Assembly (NCBI RefSeq): GCF_001815355.1
Contig: NZ_KV820360.1
Location: forward strand, 233,716 to 297,715
Length of the DNA stretch: 64,000 bases
Reading direction: 5' to 3'
Source of the DNA: Haemophilus sp. HMSC068C11
GTDB lineage: Bacteria; Pseudomonadota; Gammaproteobacteria; Enterobacterales; Pasteurellaceae
Part shown: one piece after another, positions 1 to 9,697 of the stretch
Layout of the letters: each line of letters opens with the position of its first letter
How positions within the stretch are numbered: position 1 is the stretch's first letter
Notes under the pieces: model-generated
Seen by the model: only the letters and a program-made list of their open reading frames with translations
Database searches by the model: none
Told to the model about the DNA's origin: nothing
Translations under genes and position numbers: made by a program

Positions 1-930
1 GGTCTTTTAGATGACTTTACAAAAGAAACTGGTATCAAAGTTATCGTAGCAAGTCTTGAATCAAACGAAACCATGTATGCCAAAATGAAAACCCAAGGCG
101 ATGCTGGTGGTTATGATGTTATTGCACCATCTAACTACTTCGTATCTAAAATGGCACGCGAAGGCATGCTACAAGAATTAGATCACAGTAAATTACCTGT
201 TATCAAAGAATTAGACCCTGATTGGCTCAACAAACCTTATGACAAAGGCAATAAATACTCACTTCCTCAGTTGTTAGGTGCACCAGGTATTGCATTTAAT
301 ACCAATACCTATAAAGGTTCTGACTTCACTTCTTGGGGTGATTTCTGGAAACCTGAATATGCAAACAAAATCCAATTATTGGATGATGCGCGTGAAGTAT
401 TCAACATTGCGTTATTAAAAATTGGTCAAGATCCAAACACCAAAGATCCAGCAATTATCAAGCAAGCTTATGAAGAGTTATTGAAATTACGTCCAAACGT
501 ACTTTCTTTCAATTCTGATAACCCTGCAAACTCTTTCATCTCTGGTGAAGTAGAATTAGGTCAGTTATGGAATGGTTCTGTACGTATCGCGAAAAAAGAA
601 CAAGCGCCATTAAATATGGTGTTCCCAAAAGAAGGTCCTGTTCTTTGGGTTGATACTTTAGCGATTCCTAAAACCTCTAAAAACCCAGATGGTGCACACA
701 AGTTAATTAACTACTTATTAGGTGCAAAAGCAGCAGAAAAATTGACTTTAGCGATCGGTTACCCAACAGCTAACCTAGAAGCGAAAAAAGTGCTTCCAAA
801 AGAAATCACTGAAGATCCATCAATCTATCCACCAGCAGAAATTCTTCAAAAAAGCTACTGGCAAGATGATGTAGGTGATGCGATTCAATATTATGAACAG
901 TATTACCAAGAGTTAAAAGCAGCAAAATAA
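1..930 (+). CDS. potD: Spermidine/putrescine-binding periplasmic protein, partial (5' end missing)
   Basis: Periplasmic binding protein of the polyamine ABC importer (PotD/PotF family, SBP class with spermidine or putrescine as ligand). The frame is open from base 1, so the N-terminus and signal peptide lie outside the window; the first in-frame ATG at 73 is internal. Visible family segments are YDVIAPSNYFVSKMAREGML and the LGAPGIAFNT stretch, then a C-terminal GYPTAN segment near the end of the lobe. It ends with TAA at 928-930 and is followed by a USS-type terminator. PotD and PotF cannot be separated with certainty without the N-terminus, and the permease genes are not in the window. Confidence 0.88.
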   Translation, partial: GLLDDFTKETGIKVIVASLESNETMYAKMKTQGDAGGYDVIAPSNYFVSKMAREGMLQELDHSKLPVIKELDPDWLNKPYDKGNKYSLPQLLGAPGIAFNTNTYKGSDFTSWGDFWKPEYANKIQLLDDAREVFNIALLKIGQDPNTKDPAIIKQAYEELLKLRPNVLSFNSDNPANSFISGEVELGQLWNGSVRIAKKEQAPLNMVFPKEGPVLWVDTLAIPKTSKNPDGAHKLINYLLGAKAAEKLTLAIGYPTANLEAKKVLPKEITEDPSIYPPAEILQKSYWQDDVGDAIQYYEQYYQELKAAK

Positions 931-949
931 TGCGCTTTTAAGTGATAAC

Positions 950-980
950 AAAAAGTGCGGTCAAATTGACCGCACTTTTT
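950..980. terminator. USS inverted-repeat terminator between potD and rarA
   Basis: A perfect 15-bp stem (950-964 with 966-980) made of two head-to-head uptake signals AAGTGCGGTCAA, flanked by A and T runs. It can terminate transcription in both directions between the convergent potD-like gene and rarA. Confidence 0.85.
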
Positions 981-1003
981 TATATTTACCATTTTAGAAA
1001 AAA

Positions 1004-2344
1004 CTATTTATAGCGTTTTTTTGACGCGTTTTTATCTTGCTCTTGTAAACGCTCAAGCTTTTCTTTAATTTGAATTTCCATACCACGGTTAGTTGGGAAA
1101 TAATACTGCGTATCTTTCAGTTCCGGAGGGAAGTAATTTTCCCCTGCAGCATAAGCATTTGGCTCATCATGTGCATAACGATATTCAGCACCATAGCCTA
1201 ATTCTTTCATTAAAGCCGTTGGCGCATTACGTAAATGAGGCGGCACATCAAAATCAGGAAACTCTTTTGCATGTTGTTTTGCCATATTAAATGCGTTGTA
1301 AACCGCATTACTCTTCGGCGCTACGGCCAAATAAATAATGGCTTGCGCAATAGCTCGCTCTCCTTCATAGGCACCCACTCTCGTAAAACAATCCCAAGCG
1401 GCGAGAGCTACTTGCATTGCTCTTGGATCAGCATTACCCACATCTTCTGAAGCGATAGCTAATAAACGTCGTGCAACATAAAGAGGATCGCCTCCTGCAG
1501 TGATAATTCGTGCATACCAATAAAGTGCCGCATCCGCTGCTGAGCCACGAATGGATTTATGTAAAGCAGAAATCAAATCATAGAAGCGATCACCTTGCTT
1601 ATCAAAACGCGCTTGTCGTTCACCTAATACTTCTTTCAACAAAGTGCGGTCTAATTTTTTACCGTTTTCTGTTTCAGGAGCCATGTCCACCATCAATTCA
1701 AGGCAGTTTAAAGCCAGGCGCGCATCACCATTCACATATTCGGCTAATACCTGTAGCAAATTCTCTTCTAAAACTAACCGCTCTTTACCTAATCCTCGCT
1801 CAGGATCAGAAATCGCCTGTTGTAAAACTTGTTCGATTTCAGCCACTGTCAATGACTTAAGTAAATAAACTCTCGCACGAGAAAGTAAGGCATTATTTAA
1901 TTCAAAGGAAGGATTTTCTGTTGTCGCACCAATAAAAATAATCGTACCATCTTCAATATGTGGCAAAAACGCATCTTGTTGGCTTTTATTAAAGCGATGC
2001 ACTTCATCCACAAATAAAATCGTTTGGCGATCTGCAAGTCGATTTTGTTTAGCTCTTTCAATTGATTCTCGAATTTCTTTCACGCCGCTTGTTACCGCTG
2101 AAATTCGTTCAACTTCTGCATTGATGCGATGAGCAATAATTTCCGCCAGTGTTGTTTTACCTGTACCCGGCGGTCCCCACAGAATCATAGAATGAACATG
2201 CCCAGCTTGAATTGCTTTACGAAGCGGCTTTCCTTCCCCAATTAAGTGCGTCTGCCCATAATATTGCTCCAAATTAGTTGGACGCATACGGGCAGCTAAA
2301 GGACGAAAGTCATTTTCAGCAAAATCAAAATTAAGATTAGACAT
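1004..2344 (-). CDS. rarA: Replication-associated recombination protein A (RarA/MgsA), AAA+ ATPase
   Basis: DNA-dependent AAA+ ATPase of the clamp-loader-like RarA/Mgs1/WRNIP1 family, acting at stalled replication forks. The Walker A motif GPPGTGKT is at about residues 57-64, Walker B ILFVDE at about 109-114, and the sensor-1 region [10 protein letters not shown] follows at about 140. The C-terminal half carries the MgsA tetramerisation region ([19 protein letters not shown], then [14 protein letters not shown]). At 446 residues it is full length. It is the last gene of the minus-strand block downstream of ftsK and lolA, the same neighbourhood as in E. coli and H. influenzae. Confidence 0.95.
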   Translation of the reverse strand: MSNLNFDFAENDFRPLAARMRPTNLEQYYGQTHLIGEGKPLRKAIQAGHVHSMILWGPPGTGKTTLAEIIAHRINAEVERISAVTSGVKEIRESIERAKQNRLADRQTILFVDEVHRFNKSQQDAFLPHIEDGTIIFIGATTENPSFELNNALLSRARVYLLKSLTVAEIEQVLQQAISDPERGLGKERLVLEENLLQVLAEYVNGDARLALNCLELMVDMAPETENGKKLDRTLLKEVLGERQARFDKQGDRFYDLISALHKSIRGSAADAALYWYARIITAGGDPLYVARRLLAIASEDVGNADPRAMQVALAAWDCFTRVGAYEGERAIAQAIIYLAVAPKSNAVYNAFNMAKQHAKEFPDFDVPPHLRNAPTALMKELGYGAEYRYAHDEPNAYAAGENYFPPELKDTQYYFPTNRGMEIQIKEKLERLQEQDKNASKKRYK

Positions 2345-2360
2345 ATTCTTTCCTTAATAA

Positions 2361-2392
2361 GCAAAAGGTGTGAAGATTATCATTCACACCTT
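2361..2392 (-). terminator. Hairpin between lolA and rarA
   Basis: A perfect 10-bp stem (2365-2374 with 2383-2392) and 8-nt loop directly after the lolA stop. Only a short T run follows on the minus strand, so it may be a weak or attenuating terminator that sets the lolA/rarA ratio rather than a full stop. Confidence 0.45.
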
Positions 2393-2397
2393 ATGGA

Positions 2398-3024
2398 TTA
2401 TTTTTTACCTTTACGTTGGTCATCCAATTCAACACCTTTCGGTACGCTAAATTGGAATAAGCTATCAGCTAAGGTTTGGTTTGTAATGTTGCGCAACACA
2501 TAAAGATTGGTTTGACCATCTTTCTCGGTGGTACTGAAATTCTTTAATACACCATTCGCATCTACACGAATATCAAACTGTTTAATATTGCTATTTTTTG
2601 CCTTTGGTTTTAGCACAAAGGTATCTGCATTCTGCGTCACTGAATACTGATTCCAGTGGCTTTTATCGTTACTGGTTAAAAGTACGAAAGGGGTATTATT
2701 TACCGCGTCTTTCACCCATTGAGCTGTCACTTGTTGTACGAATGGATCGTAATACCAAAGGGTTTTACCATCTGCAATAATTTGTGTTTCTTGTGGTGAT
2801 TTGGTATCCATACGGAAAAGATTTGGACGTTTAATTTGAAGTTTTCCACTTCCTTGTTGAACATTTTTACCACCAACAGAAGTCACGGTTTGAGAGAAAT
2901 CAGCACTCAATACTGTCACTTGATTTAAGCGATTTTGCAGCTCATCTGCCGCATCGGCAAAAGCAAAACTACTTGCGCTTAAAAGTGCTGTAAGTGCGGT
3001 CATTTTTAATAATGTTTTTTTCAT
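2398..3024 (-). CDS. lolA: Outer-membrane lipoprotein carrier protein LolA
   Basis: Periplasmic chaperone that takes lipoproteins from LolCDE at the inner membrane to LolB at the outer membrane. The start MKKTLLK opens a signal peptide ending in FAFA-DA (cleavage after about residue 23). The mature part shows the unclosed beta-barrel pattern of the family ([36 protein letters not shown]). At 208 residues it has the usual length. It lies 36 nt downstream of ftsK, a conserved gene order, and its partner lolB is also in this window at 13014. Confidence 0.95.
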   Translation of the reverse strand: MKKTLLKMTALTALLSASSFAFADAADELQNRLNQVTVLSADFSQTVTSVGGKNVQQGSGKLQIKRPNLFRMDTKSPQETQIIADGKTLWYYDPFVQQVTAQWVKDAVNNTPFVLLTSNDKSHWNQYSVTQNADTFVLKPKAKNSNIKQFDIRVDANGVLKNFSTTEKDGQTNLYVLRNITNQTLADSLFQFSVPKGVELDDQRKGKK

Positions 3025-3060
3025 TCTACTTTCCTTTTTGTAAAGTGAAACTTAAGAGAA

Positions 3061-5850
3061 TTAATATTCGGAACGTCGAGCCAAAATTTCTCGTTTTCCA
3101 TTTTTCATTGGGCCTAAAATACCTTGTTCTTCCAGCTGATCCATAATTCGAGCTGCTCGGTTAAACCCAACACTAAATTTACGTTGAACATAAGAAGTTG
3201 ATGTATTGCCTGTGCTTAAGACAAACTCAACAACGTCATCAAATAATGCATCAAGATCGCCACTACTTGTCGTTGATTTCTCACCTGAGTCTTCATCGTC
3301 CGCACCATCTAAAATGCCATCAATATAATTCGGTTTACCACGTGCACGCCAATCGTCTGCCACACGCGCCACCTCATCATCACTCATAAAGGCACCATGT
3401 ACACGAACGAGATCCGAAGAACCTTGACCTGAATATAACATGTCACCACGACCCAATAAGGCCTCTGCACCGCCCTGATCCAGAATCGTTCTAGAGTCAA
3501 TTTTACTTGCTACAGTAAAGGCGATGCGACTTGGAATATTAGCCTTAATCAAACCTGTGATCACATCTACTGACGGGCGTTGTGTTGCTAAAATCAAGTG
3601 AATACCAATTGCACGAGCTTTTTGTGCTAAGCGCGCAATTAACTCTTCAATTTGTTTACCTGCAACCATCATTAAGTCCGCAAACTCATCAACAATCACG
3701 ACAATATAACTCAATTTTTCTAATGGAGGCGGCATCTTATCCATTGTATCGCCAGGCTTCCAAATTGGGTTTGGAATTGGCATATTGAGTTTTTCATATT
3801 CTTCAATTTTTTCGTTATACCCTTCAATGTTACGCACACGTAAGGCTGACAATAATTGATAGCGGCGTTCCATTTCTTCTACGCACCAACGCAGTGCATT
3901 TGCCGCTTTTTTCATATCCGTCACTACTGGGGTAAGCAAGTGCGGGATATCGTTATAAATAGAAAGCTCAACCACTTTCGGGTCAATCATAATAAATTTC
4001 ACTTCGTCCGGTGTCACACGGAAAAGTAAACTTAAAATCATGGTATTCACACCAACAGATTTACCAGAGCCTGTTGAACCCGCAACAAGTAAGTGAGGCA
4101 TTTTAGCCAAATCAACTACAACAGGTTTTCCGCTGATATCTTTCCCCAAAGCCATTGAAAGCAATGATGTTGAGGAACGGAATTCATTACTATCCAGCAC
4201 ATCACGCAATGGCACTATTTGACGGTGTGCATTTGGCGTTTCAATACCAATATAAGGTTTGCCTGGAATCACTTCCGCCACACGGATCGCACGGAACATC
4301 AACGCACGTGCTAAATCGGTATCAATACTGGTTACTTTTGATGCTTTTACACCCGGTTGTAATTCAAGCTCATAACGAGTCACCACTGGGCCAACTAACA
4401 CATCTTGTACCGTTGCTTTGACATTAAAATTCTTTAATTGTTGTTCTATGCGTGCGGATGTGTCTAAAATTTCTTCACGCGTAATGTCTTGAGCCTGCGT
4501 TGGACGATGCTCAAGTAAATCTAAACTTGGCAATGGCGTCGTTGGTTTTTCACGTTTATTCGTTGGTTGTTGGAATGCTGGGTGAATAAGCGTATCAGAA
4601 TACGGCTTATAAGTGGTTTCAGTTGCATTCTCAATATGAATTTCACGTTCTTTAGGTGCTGAAACCGCCGGTTCATTCAAGATCACTTTCAATGCATCTT
4701 CTGCATTTGAGGCTTTTGCACGTACTTCCATTTCTTGTAAACGTGCTTGCTCTTGTGCAGCAAACTGACGCGCTAATTCATTTTCTAAACCATCATTTTC
4801 TGATTCTAAAGACTCATCATAAGTTGGATAAAGTGCGGTTGTATTTTCAGGTGTTTTAAGTGACACTTTTGGCATCACATTTTCTTCAAAAATGTCATCT
4901 GACTCATCCGAACTTTGATGATTCACTTGCGGATTTTTCCATGTAGCTGAAAAATCTTCTTTTGTTGGTAATTCAACGGAAGAAGTAGCTGAAATAGATA
5001 CATTCGGTAAATTTTCAGATTCAACGGTGAAGCCTTTAAACTTATCTTCTAATTTTTCAACATCTGCAGGCTCTGAAGCACTCGGTGAGGATAACCCACT
5101 GATATTAATTAGCTGTTCAGGCTTAACAAAGGTATTCTCAGTCGCCTCCTCTTTCTCATTTTCTGTAGATTCAGTTTCCAATTGAGAATCTGAAAAAGCG
5201 AGTTGTTGAGGTGCTTCAATCACAATTTGTTCAAGATCATCCACAGAAGTATGCTCTGCCTGCTCTTCTTCTGCCGGTTGATTTTTCATCGTTAACCAAT
5301 GATAGAATTTCACAATTAAACTAATTAATGATGCACCAGAACAGAAAATAAAGCCTACAACTGCGCAGATAAAGCCCACTAAAATACAGCCAAACTTACC
5401 GAGTGTAGGATATAAATTCACCACTAAGCTGCCACCAAACACGCCGCCAGCTAAATAGTAGTTCGTATTTGAAAGCAGTAACGTTGCCATCATGGTTAAG
5501 CCAACGATGAGAGCAATAAAGCCAAAGGAACGTAATGCAATACGGGTTGCCGAGAGAGAATGAACCGCTTTGGTTTTCAGTAAATAAATCGGTACGATAA
5601 AAATGACAAATGGAATGAGATGACCGACATAGCCGAGAAAAACAAAAAACGCATCGATTAACCAAGCACCAAAAGCACCGGCTTTATTGATGGTTTCAGT
5701 TTGAAAACTTGCTGTAGACCAAGAGTTATCTAATGGCGTATAGCTTGACCATGCCACGATTAAATATAAACCTAAAAGTGCGGTCAATCCGAGTAATAAT
5801 TCTGCTAAATATTGTTTAGGTGTAAATCGTTTTGTAATTCGTTTAATCAT
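3061..5850 (-). CDS. ftsK: DNA translocase FtsK
   Basis: Septum-anchored DNA pump that moves chromosome termini and activates XerCD recombination at dif. The N-terminal about 190 residues hold four to five membrane segments. A low-complexity acidic linker (about 190-440) follows, then the RecA-like motor with Walker A AGSTGSGKSVGVN and Walker B IVVIVDEFADLM. The C-terminal gamma winged-helix domain (TSYVQRKFSVGFNRAARIMDQLE) reads KOPS. At 929 residues it is shorter than E. coli FtsK because the linker is compact. It starts 2 nt after the lrp stop, so the two are probably cotranscribed. Confidence 0.96.
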   Translation of the reverse strand: MIKRITKRFTPKQYLAELLLGLTALLGLYLIVAWSSYTPLDNSWSTASFQTETINKAGAFGAWLIDAFFVFLGYVGHLIPFVIFIVPIYLLKTKAVHSLSATRIALRSFGFIALIVGLTMMATLLLSNTNYYLAGGVFGGSLVVNLYPTLGKFGCILVGFICAVVGFIFCSGASLISLIVKFYHWLTMKNQPAEEEQAEHTSVDDLEQIVIEAPQQLAFSDSQLETESTENEKEEATENTFVKPEQLINISGLSSPSASEPADVEKLEDKFKGFTVESENLPNVSISATSSVELPTKEDFSATWKNPQVNHQSSDESDDIFEENVMPKVSLKTPENTTALYPTYDESLESENDGLENELARQFAAQEQARLQEMEVRAKASNAEDALKVILNEPAVSAPKEREIHIENATETTYKPYSDTLIHPAFQQPTNKREKPTTPLPSLDLLEHRPTQAQDITREEILDTSARIEQQLKNFNVKATVQDVLVGPVVTRYELELQPGVKASKVTSIDTDLARALMFRAIRVAEVIPGKPYIGIETPNAHRQIVPLRDVLDSNEFRSSTSLLSMALGKDISGKPVVVDLAKMPHLLVAGSTGSGKSVGVNTMILSLLFRVTPDEVKFIMIDPKVVELSIYNDIPHLLTPVVTDMKKAANALRWCVEEMERRYQLLSALRVRNIEGYNEKIEEYEKLNMPIPNPIWKPGDTMDKMPPPLEKLSYIVVIVDEFADLMMVAGKQIEELIARLAQKARAIGIHLILATQRPSVDVITGLIKANIPSRIAFTVASKIDSRTILDQGGAEALLGRGDMLYSGQGSSDLVRVHGAFMSDDEVARVADDWRARGKPNYIDGILDGADDEDSGEKSTTSSGDLDALFDDVVEFVLSTGNTSTSYVQRKFSVGFNRAARIMDQLEEQGILGPMKNGKREILARRSEY

Positions 5851-5852
5851 TT

Positions 5853-6332
5853 TTATTTTAGTACGAGATAATTAGTTTGTTTCACTTCTTCCATTACAAC
5901 ATAAGTTCGGGTGTCATTCACACCTGGTAAGCGCAATAATGTGGTCCCCAATAATTTTCGATATGCCGCCATATCTGCTACACGTGTTTTGAGTAAATAA
6001 TCAAAATCACCTGATACTAAATGACATTCGAGAATTTCATCAAGCGCTTGAATCGCAGCATTAAACTCTTCGAAAACATCAGGTTTACCACGCACAAGCG
6101 TAATTTCAACAATAACCAATAAAGGCGCATCCAGTAATTCAGGATTTAAAAGTGCCCGATAACCCATAATCACACCTTGTTTTTCTAAGCGTTTTACCCT
6201 TTCTAAACAAGGTGTTGGCGATAACCCCACTTTCTTTGATAAATCGATATTAGAGATTTTACCGTTGCGTTGTAATTCATTTAAGATTTTGATATCAATG
6301 CTATCCAACGCTTTATTTAATTTCTTTTCCAT
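5853..6332 (-). CDS. lrp: Leucine-responsive regulatory protein Lrp
   Basis: Global feast/famine transcription regulator. The N-terminal helix-turn-helix (ILNELQRNGKISNIDLSKKV, then GLSPTPCLERVKRLE) is followed by the RAM/AsnC ligand-binding domain with ECHLVSGDFDYLLKTRV and the almost invariant LRLPGVNDTRTYVVMEEVKQ. At 159 residues it is close to E. coli Lrp (164). The near identity in the second half argues for true Lrp rather than an AsnC paralogue. It sits immediately upstream of ftsK, as in enterics. A possible local target in this window is ilvE, but I did not identify an Lrp site. Confidence 0.95.
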   Translation of the reverse strand: MEKKLNKALDSIDIKILNELQRNGKISNIDLSKKVGLSPTPCLERVKRLEKQGVIMGYRALLNPELLDAPLLVIVEITLVRGKPDVFEEFNAAIQALDEILECHLVSGDFDYLLKTRVADMAAYRKLLGTTLLRLPGVNDTRTYVVMEEVKQTNYLVLK

Positions 6333-6414
6333 AACCTTTCCTTATGTACGGCGCATATTCTATCTAATTTATCAAAAACTTTCAGTAATCAGACAACAAT
6401 AGGACAACGTTTTT

Positions 6415-7794
6415 TTAGAAATTATCCAAAATGGCGAGCGCATCAGCGAGTTTTTTCACCGTAAAAACTTCCATATTTTCGACCGCACTTTTCGGCTTAT
6501 TGGCAAAAGGGACGATCGCGCGTTTAAAGCCATGTTTTGCCGCTTCACTAATACGTTCTTGACCACTGGTTACCGGGCGAATTTCACCCGCTAACCCTAC
6601 TTCACCAAAGACAACTAAATCTTGTGGTAATGGGCGATTACGGAAACTCGAAACTAACGCAAGCAATAACGCAAGATCAGCTCCAGTTTCCCCGACTTTT
6701 ACCCCACCAACGACATTCACAAAAACATCTTGATCCGACATTTGTAATCCACCATGACGATGTAATACCGCAAGCAATAAGGCTAAACGATTTTGCTCTA
6801 GTCCTACTGCCACACGACGCGGGTTAGCGAGCATGGAATGATCCACTAACGCTTGAATTTCAACTAAAAGCGGACGCGTTCCTTCCCACAGCACCATCAC
6901 TGAGCTACCTGGTGTTTGTTCATCTCCTCGACTTAAGAAAATCGCTGATGGGTTTTTCACCTCTCGCAAGCCTTGCTCGGTCATACCAAATACGCCCAGC
7001 TCATTCACCGCACCAAAACGGTTTTTATGGCTACGTAACGTACGGAAACGGGAATCAGTCTCCCCTTCCAGCAATAACGAACAGTCAATGGCATGCTCCA
7101 ATACTTTCGGACCCGCAAGGGTGCCGTCTTTAGTGACATGCCCAACCATAATGATGGCGACTTGTCGAGTTTTCGCATAACGAGTCAGGAAAGAGGCACA
7201 TTCACGCACTTGTGCCACACTTCCTGGAGAGGATTGAATATCCGAAAGATGCATAACCTGAATCGAGTCCACTACAATAATTTGAGGTTTTAACTGATCC
7301 GCTAGATTACAAATTTGCTCAACCGATGTTTCAGATAACATATTTAATTTATCTGTCGGCAAATTTAAGCGATTAGCACGCATCGCCACTTGTTGAAGTG
7401 ACTCTTCCCCCGTCACATAAAGTGCGGTCATATTTTTTGCTAATCCGCACATGACTTGAAGTAACAAGGTACTTTTCCCCGCACCAGGATGTCCACCAAT
7501 TAAAATGGCACTTCCCGGTACGATCCCGCCACCTAACACGCGATCTAATTCTTTAAATCCACTGGTGAAACGCGGTGTCTCTTGCAAACTAATTTCAGAA
7601 AGCGTTTGGATTTTTGCGCGAGTTTCTCCTGCATACCCGCTAAAACGATCATTTTTTGTGGAATTTGAGGCTGAAATTAACCGCACTTCACTAATCGTAT
7701 TCCACGCTTTACAGGCTGAACATTGCCCTTGCCAACGCGAAAATTCAGCACCACAATCATTACATACATAAGCGGTTTTAGGAGCTTTTGCCAT
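6415..7794 (-). CDS. radA: DNA repair protein RadA (Sms)
   Basis: RecA-like ATPase with a Lon-like C-terminus that promotes branch migration of recombination intermediates; in naturally competent bacteria RadA also acts in transformation. The N-terminal zinc finger has cysteines 11, 14, 25 and 28. Walker A is GGHPGAGKST, the RadA-specific KNRFG motif lies in SHKNRFGAVNEL, and the C-terminal domain contains the DLALLLALVSSF and FGEVGLAGEIRPV segments of the Lon-like fold. The length of 459 residues is normal. Confidence 0.96.
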   Translation of the reverse strand: MAKAPKTAYVCNDCGAEFSRWQGQCSACKAWNTISEVRLISASNSTKNDRFSGYAGETRAKIQTLSEISLQETPRFTSGFKELDRVLGGGIVPGSAILIGGHPGAGKSTLLLQVMCGLAKNMTALYVTGEESLQQVAMRANRLNLPTDKLNMLSETSVEQICNLADQLKPQIIVVDSIQVMHLSDIQSSPGSVAQVRECASFLTRYAKTRQVAIIMVGHVTKDGTLAGPKVLEHAIDCSLLLEGETDSRFRTLRSHKNRFGAVNELGVFGMTEQGLREVKNPSAIFLSRGDEQTPGSSVMVLWEGTRPLLVEIQALVDHSMLANPRRVAVGLEQNRLALLLAVLHRHGGLQMSDQDVFVNVVGGVKVGETGADLALLLALVSSFRNRPLPQDLVVFGEVGLAGEIRPVTSGQERISEAAKHGFKRAIVPFANKPKSAVENMEVFTVKKLADALAILDNF

Positions 7795-7820
7795 TTTTAT
7801 TATCCTTTAGAGAACCCGTT

Positions 7821-8843
7821 TTACGCCATCAACATCATTAAGCCAAGCATTCTTTCAAAATACGCACGACTCTTTAATAACGCTTTTAACTTCTCAATGG
7901 TTTGAATATTATCCTTTGTTTCACTATGAAAGGTAATCAAACCTTTTATTTCATTTAGGAAAAATTGATTACTAGCTAATAACTCAGCTGATCGATTTTC
8001 TTCTAGCTTTTCAAACAGGGCTTTGTTGTCATCATAATAATGATAAAGATTGAAAAATGCGCCCACACGCTCAACAGTTTTCATAAAATCAAACGCAAAC
8101 ACATCCGTTGAAAATGAAAGGGTTTCTTCAATCAATTGCTGTTCCATTTTCATGACAGCACTTAATTGTTCGCGAGAATCAACCGCACTTCCCTCACGTT
8201 CCTCTTTTAAGAAATCACGCCATTTGTTTAACCAATCAATCAGAAGTGGTTTACTGCCTAGTTGATAGCCGCGTTTTGCTTTGCTTGCTGAACTAAAATA
8301 AATATCCTGTTCAAAAGGTAAAAGTGAGACAAAATGGAAAAGATCTGAAACGAGCCCTTCTTTTAATTCAAATTCAATTTCACAAATAGGCTGTGTTTTT
8401 TCTCCCGATAAAATTTTCCCTTGATCAAAAGCCACTTCAATTTTTGATGCACCAAACGCAATTAACCAAAAAGTGCGGTTAAAATCTGTTGAGAAAATCG
8501 GTTGTAATGTAGCGGAAGGTAAGTTTTCAAATGGATACAATGAGGTTAATTGTGCTGTTGTAGGTACGGAATTATCAGGTATAGATAAATTGTATTCTGG
8601 ACGGCTATGCAATCCACCAACCACTTTTCCGTCTGTTTTTAAAGTGAGTGTGAAATCATTATTTTCCTGACGGACACGCAATCCCATTTTTTGTTTAGCC
8701 AAAAAATGATCGGGATAATCGAAATAGGTATTTCCCAGAAAGACTGTATTTTGTTCTAAGATATTGAATTGATTGAGATGTGTTTTTAGGGTATCGAAAG
8801 CATCAGAGGTAACTGCAAGCTTTAATTCAACTTCATTACTCAT
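7821..8843 (-). CDS. CYTH-domain protein, probable inorganic triphosphatase (YgiF-like)
   Basis: The N-terminal CYTH domain carries the signature ExExK as EVELK (residues 4-8 from the chosen start), followed by alternating charged strands (GLRVRQENNDFTLTLK, ICEIEFELKEG). This fold hydrolyses triphosphate using Mg2+. The C-terminal helical part resembles a shortened CHAD domain. An in-frame codon exists 54 nt upstream, but the start at 8843 is preferred because AAGGA lies just upstream of it and the CYTH motif then sits at the N-terminus. The substrate is inferred from E. coli YgiF. The gene is 340 codons, shorter than YgiF (433). Confidence 0.8.
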   Translation of the reverse strand: MSNEVELKLAVTSDAFDTLKTHLNQFNILEQNTVFLGNTYFDYPDHFLAKQKMGLRVRQENNDFTLTLKTDGKVVGGLHSRPEYNLSIPDNSVPTTAQLTSLYPFENLPSATLQPIFSTDFNRTFWLIAFGASKIEVAFDQGKILSGEKTQPICEIEFELKEGLVSDLFHFVSLLPFEQDIYFSSASKAKRGYQLGSKPLLIDWLNKWRDFLKEEREGSAVDSREQLSAVMKMEQQLIEETLSFSTDVFAFDFMKTVERVGAFFNLYHYYDDNKALFEKLEENRSAELLASNQFFLNEIKGLITFHSETKDNIQTIEKLKALLKSRAYFERMLGLMMLMA

Positions 8844-8981
8844 TTTATTTTTCCTTATCACTTTTAACTGTTTAAATATACATATAATTTTATACAAATC
8901 AAGATCTTTTTCGTGTATTTCCTTATAAAATCAGGTAATATGCAACCGAAATTTTAACCCTTGTTATGGAGTAAAACACCT

Positions 8982-9662
8982 ATGGCAATGAATAATATTC
9001 TCGGATTATTTGCCCATTCTCCTTTAAAACCACTGCAGAAACATTCTGACAAAGTGACTGAATGTTGTGATTTATTAATTCCATTCTTCCAACATACCTT
9101 TGTAAAACAATGGGATGATGCGGAAAAAACACGTCTAGACATTTCTCAATGTGAACGTGAAGCAGATAGTTTAAAACGCGAAATCCGTTTGAAATTGCCT
9201 CGCGGTTTATTTTTACCCATTGATCGTACCGATTTACTTGAGTTAGTCACCCAACAAGACAAATTAGCTAACTATGCTAAAGATATTGCGGGTCGTATGA
9301 TTGGTCGCCAATTTGGTATTCCTGAAGAAATGCAGGAAGAATTTTTGCACTATGTGAAACGTAGTTTAGATTCTATTCATCAAGCGCATTTAGTGATTGA
9401 AGAAATGGATAAACTACTTGAAACCGGCTTTAAAGGCCGTGAATTAAAGTTAGTGAACCATATGATTCAAGAGCTAGACAGCATTGAAGACGATACGGAT
9501 CAAATGCAAATTAAATTGCGTAAAATGCTCTACACGATTGAAAGTCGTTATAACCCTATTGATGTGATGTTCTTATATAAAATCATCGAATGGGTGGGCG
9601 TACTAGCCGATCAAGCTCAACGTGTTGGATCTCGCATTGAATTAATGCTAGCCCGTTCCTAA
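8982..9662 (+). CDS. UPF0111/DUF47 family protein, PhoU-like partner of Pit
   Basis: All-helical protein of the TIGR00153/DUF47 family (PhoU-like four-helix bundles with acidic metal-binding motifs, e.g. ECREAD-like CEREADSLKREI and ELDSIEDDTDQMQ). It lies 35 nt upstream of the pit phosphate transporter, the usual arrangement, and is thought to control Pit-dependent phosphate uptake. An in-frame TTG at 8961 exists, but ATG 8982 is preceded by GGAG at a good distance and gives 226 residues, the length I recall for the H. influenzae homologue. The mechanism is inferred from the family. Confidence 0.88.
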   Translation: MAMNNILGLFAHSPLKPLQKHSDKVTECCDLLIPFFQHTFVKQWDDAEKTRLDISQCEREADSLKREIRLKLPRGLFLPIDRTDLLELVTQQDKLANYAKDIAGRMIGRQFGIPEEMQEEFLHYVKRSLDSIHQAHLVIEEMDKLLETGFKGRELKLVNHMIQELDSIEDDTDQMQIKLRKMLYTIESRYNPIDVMFLYKIIEWVGVLADQAQRVGSRIELMLARS

Positions 9663-9697
9663 TTTTGACGACATTAACTACAACATAGGAAATCACT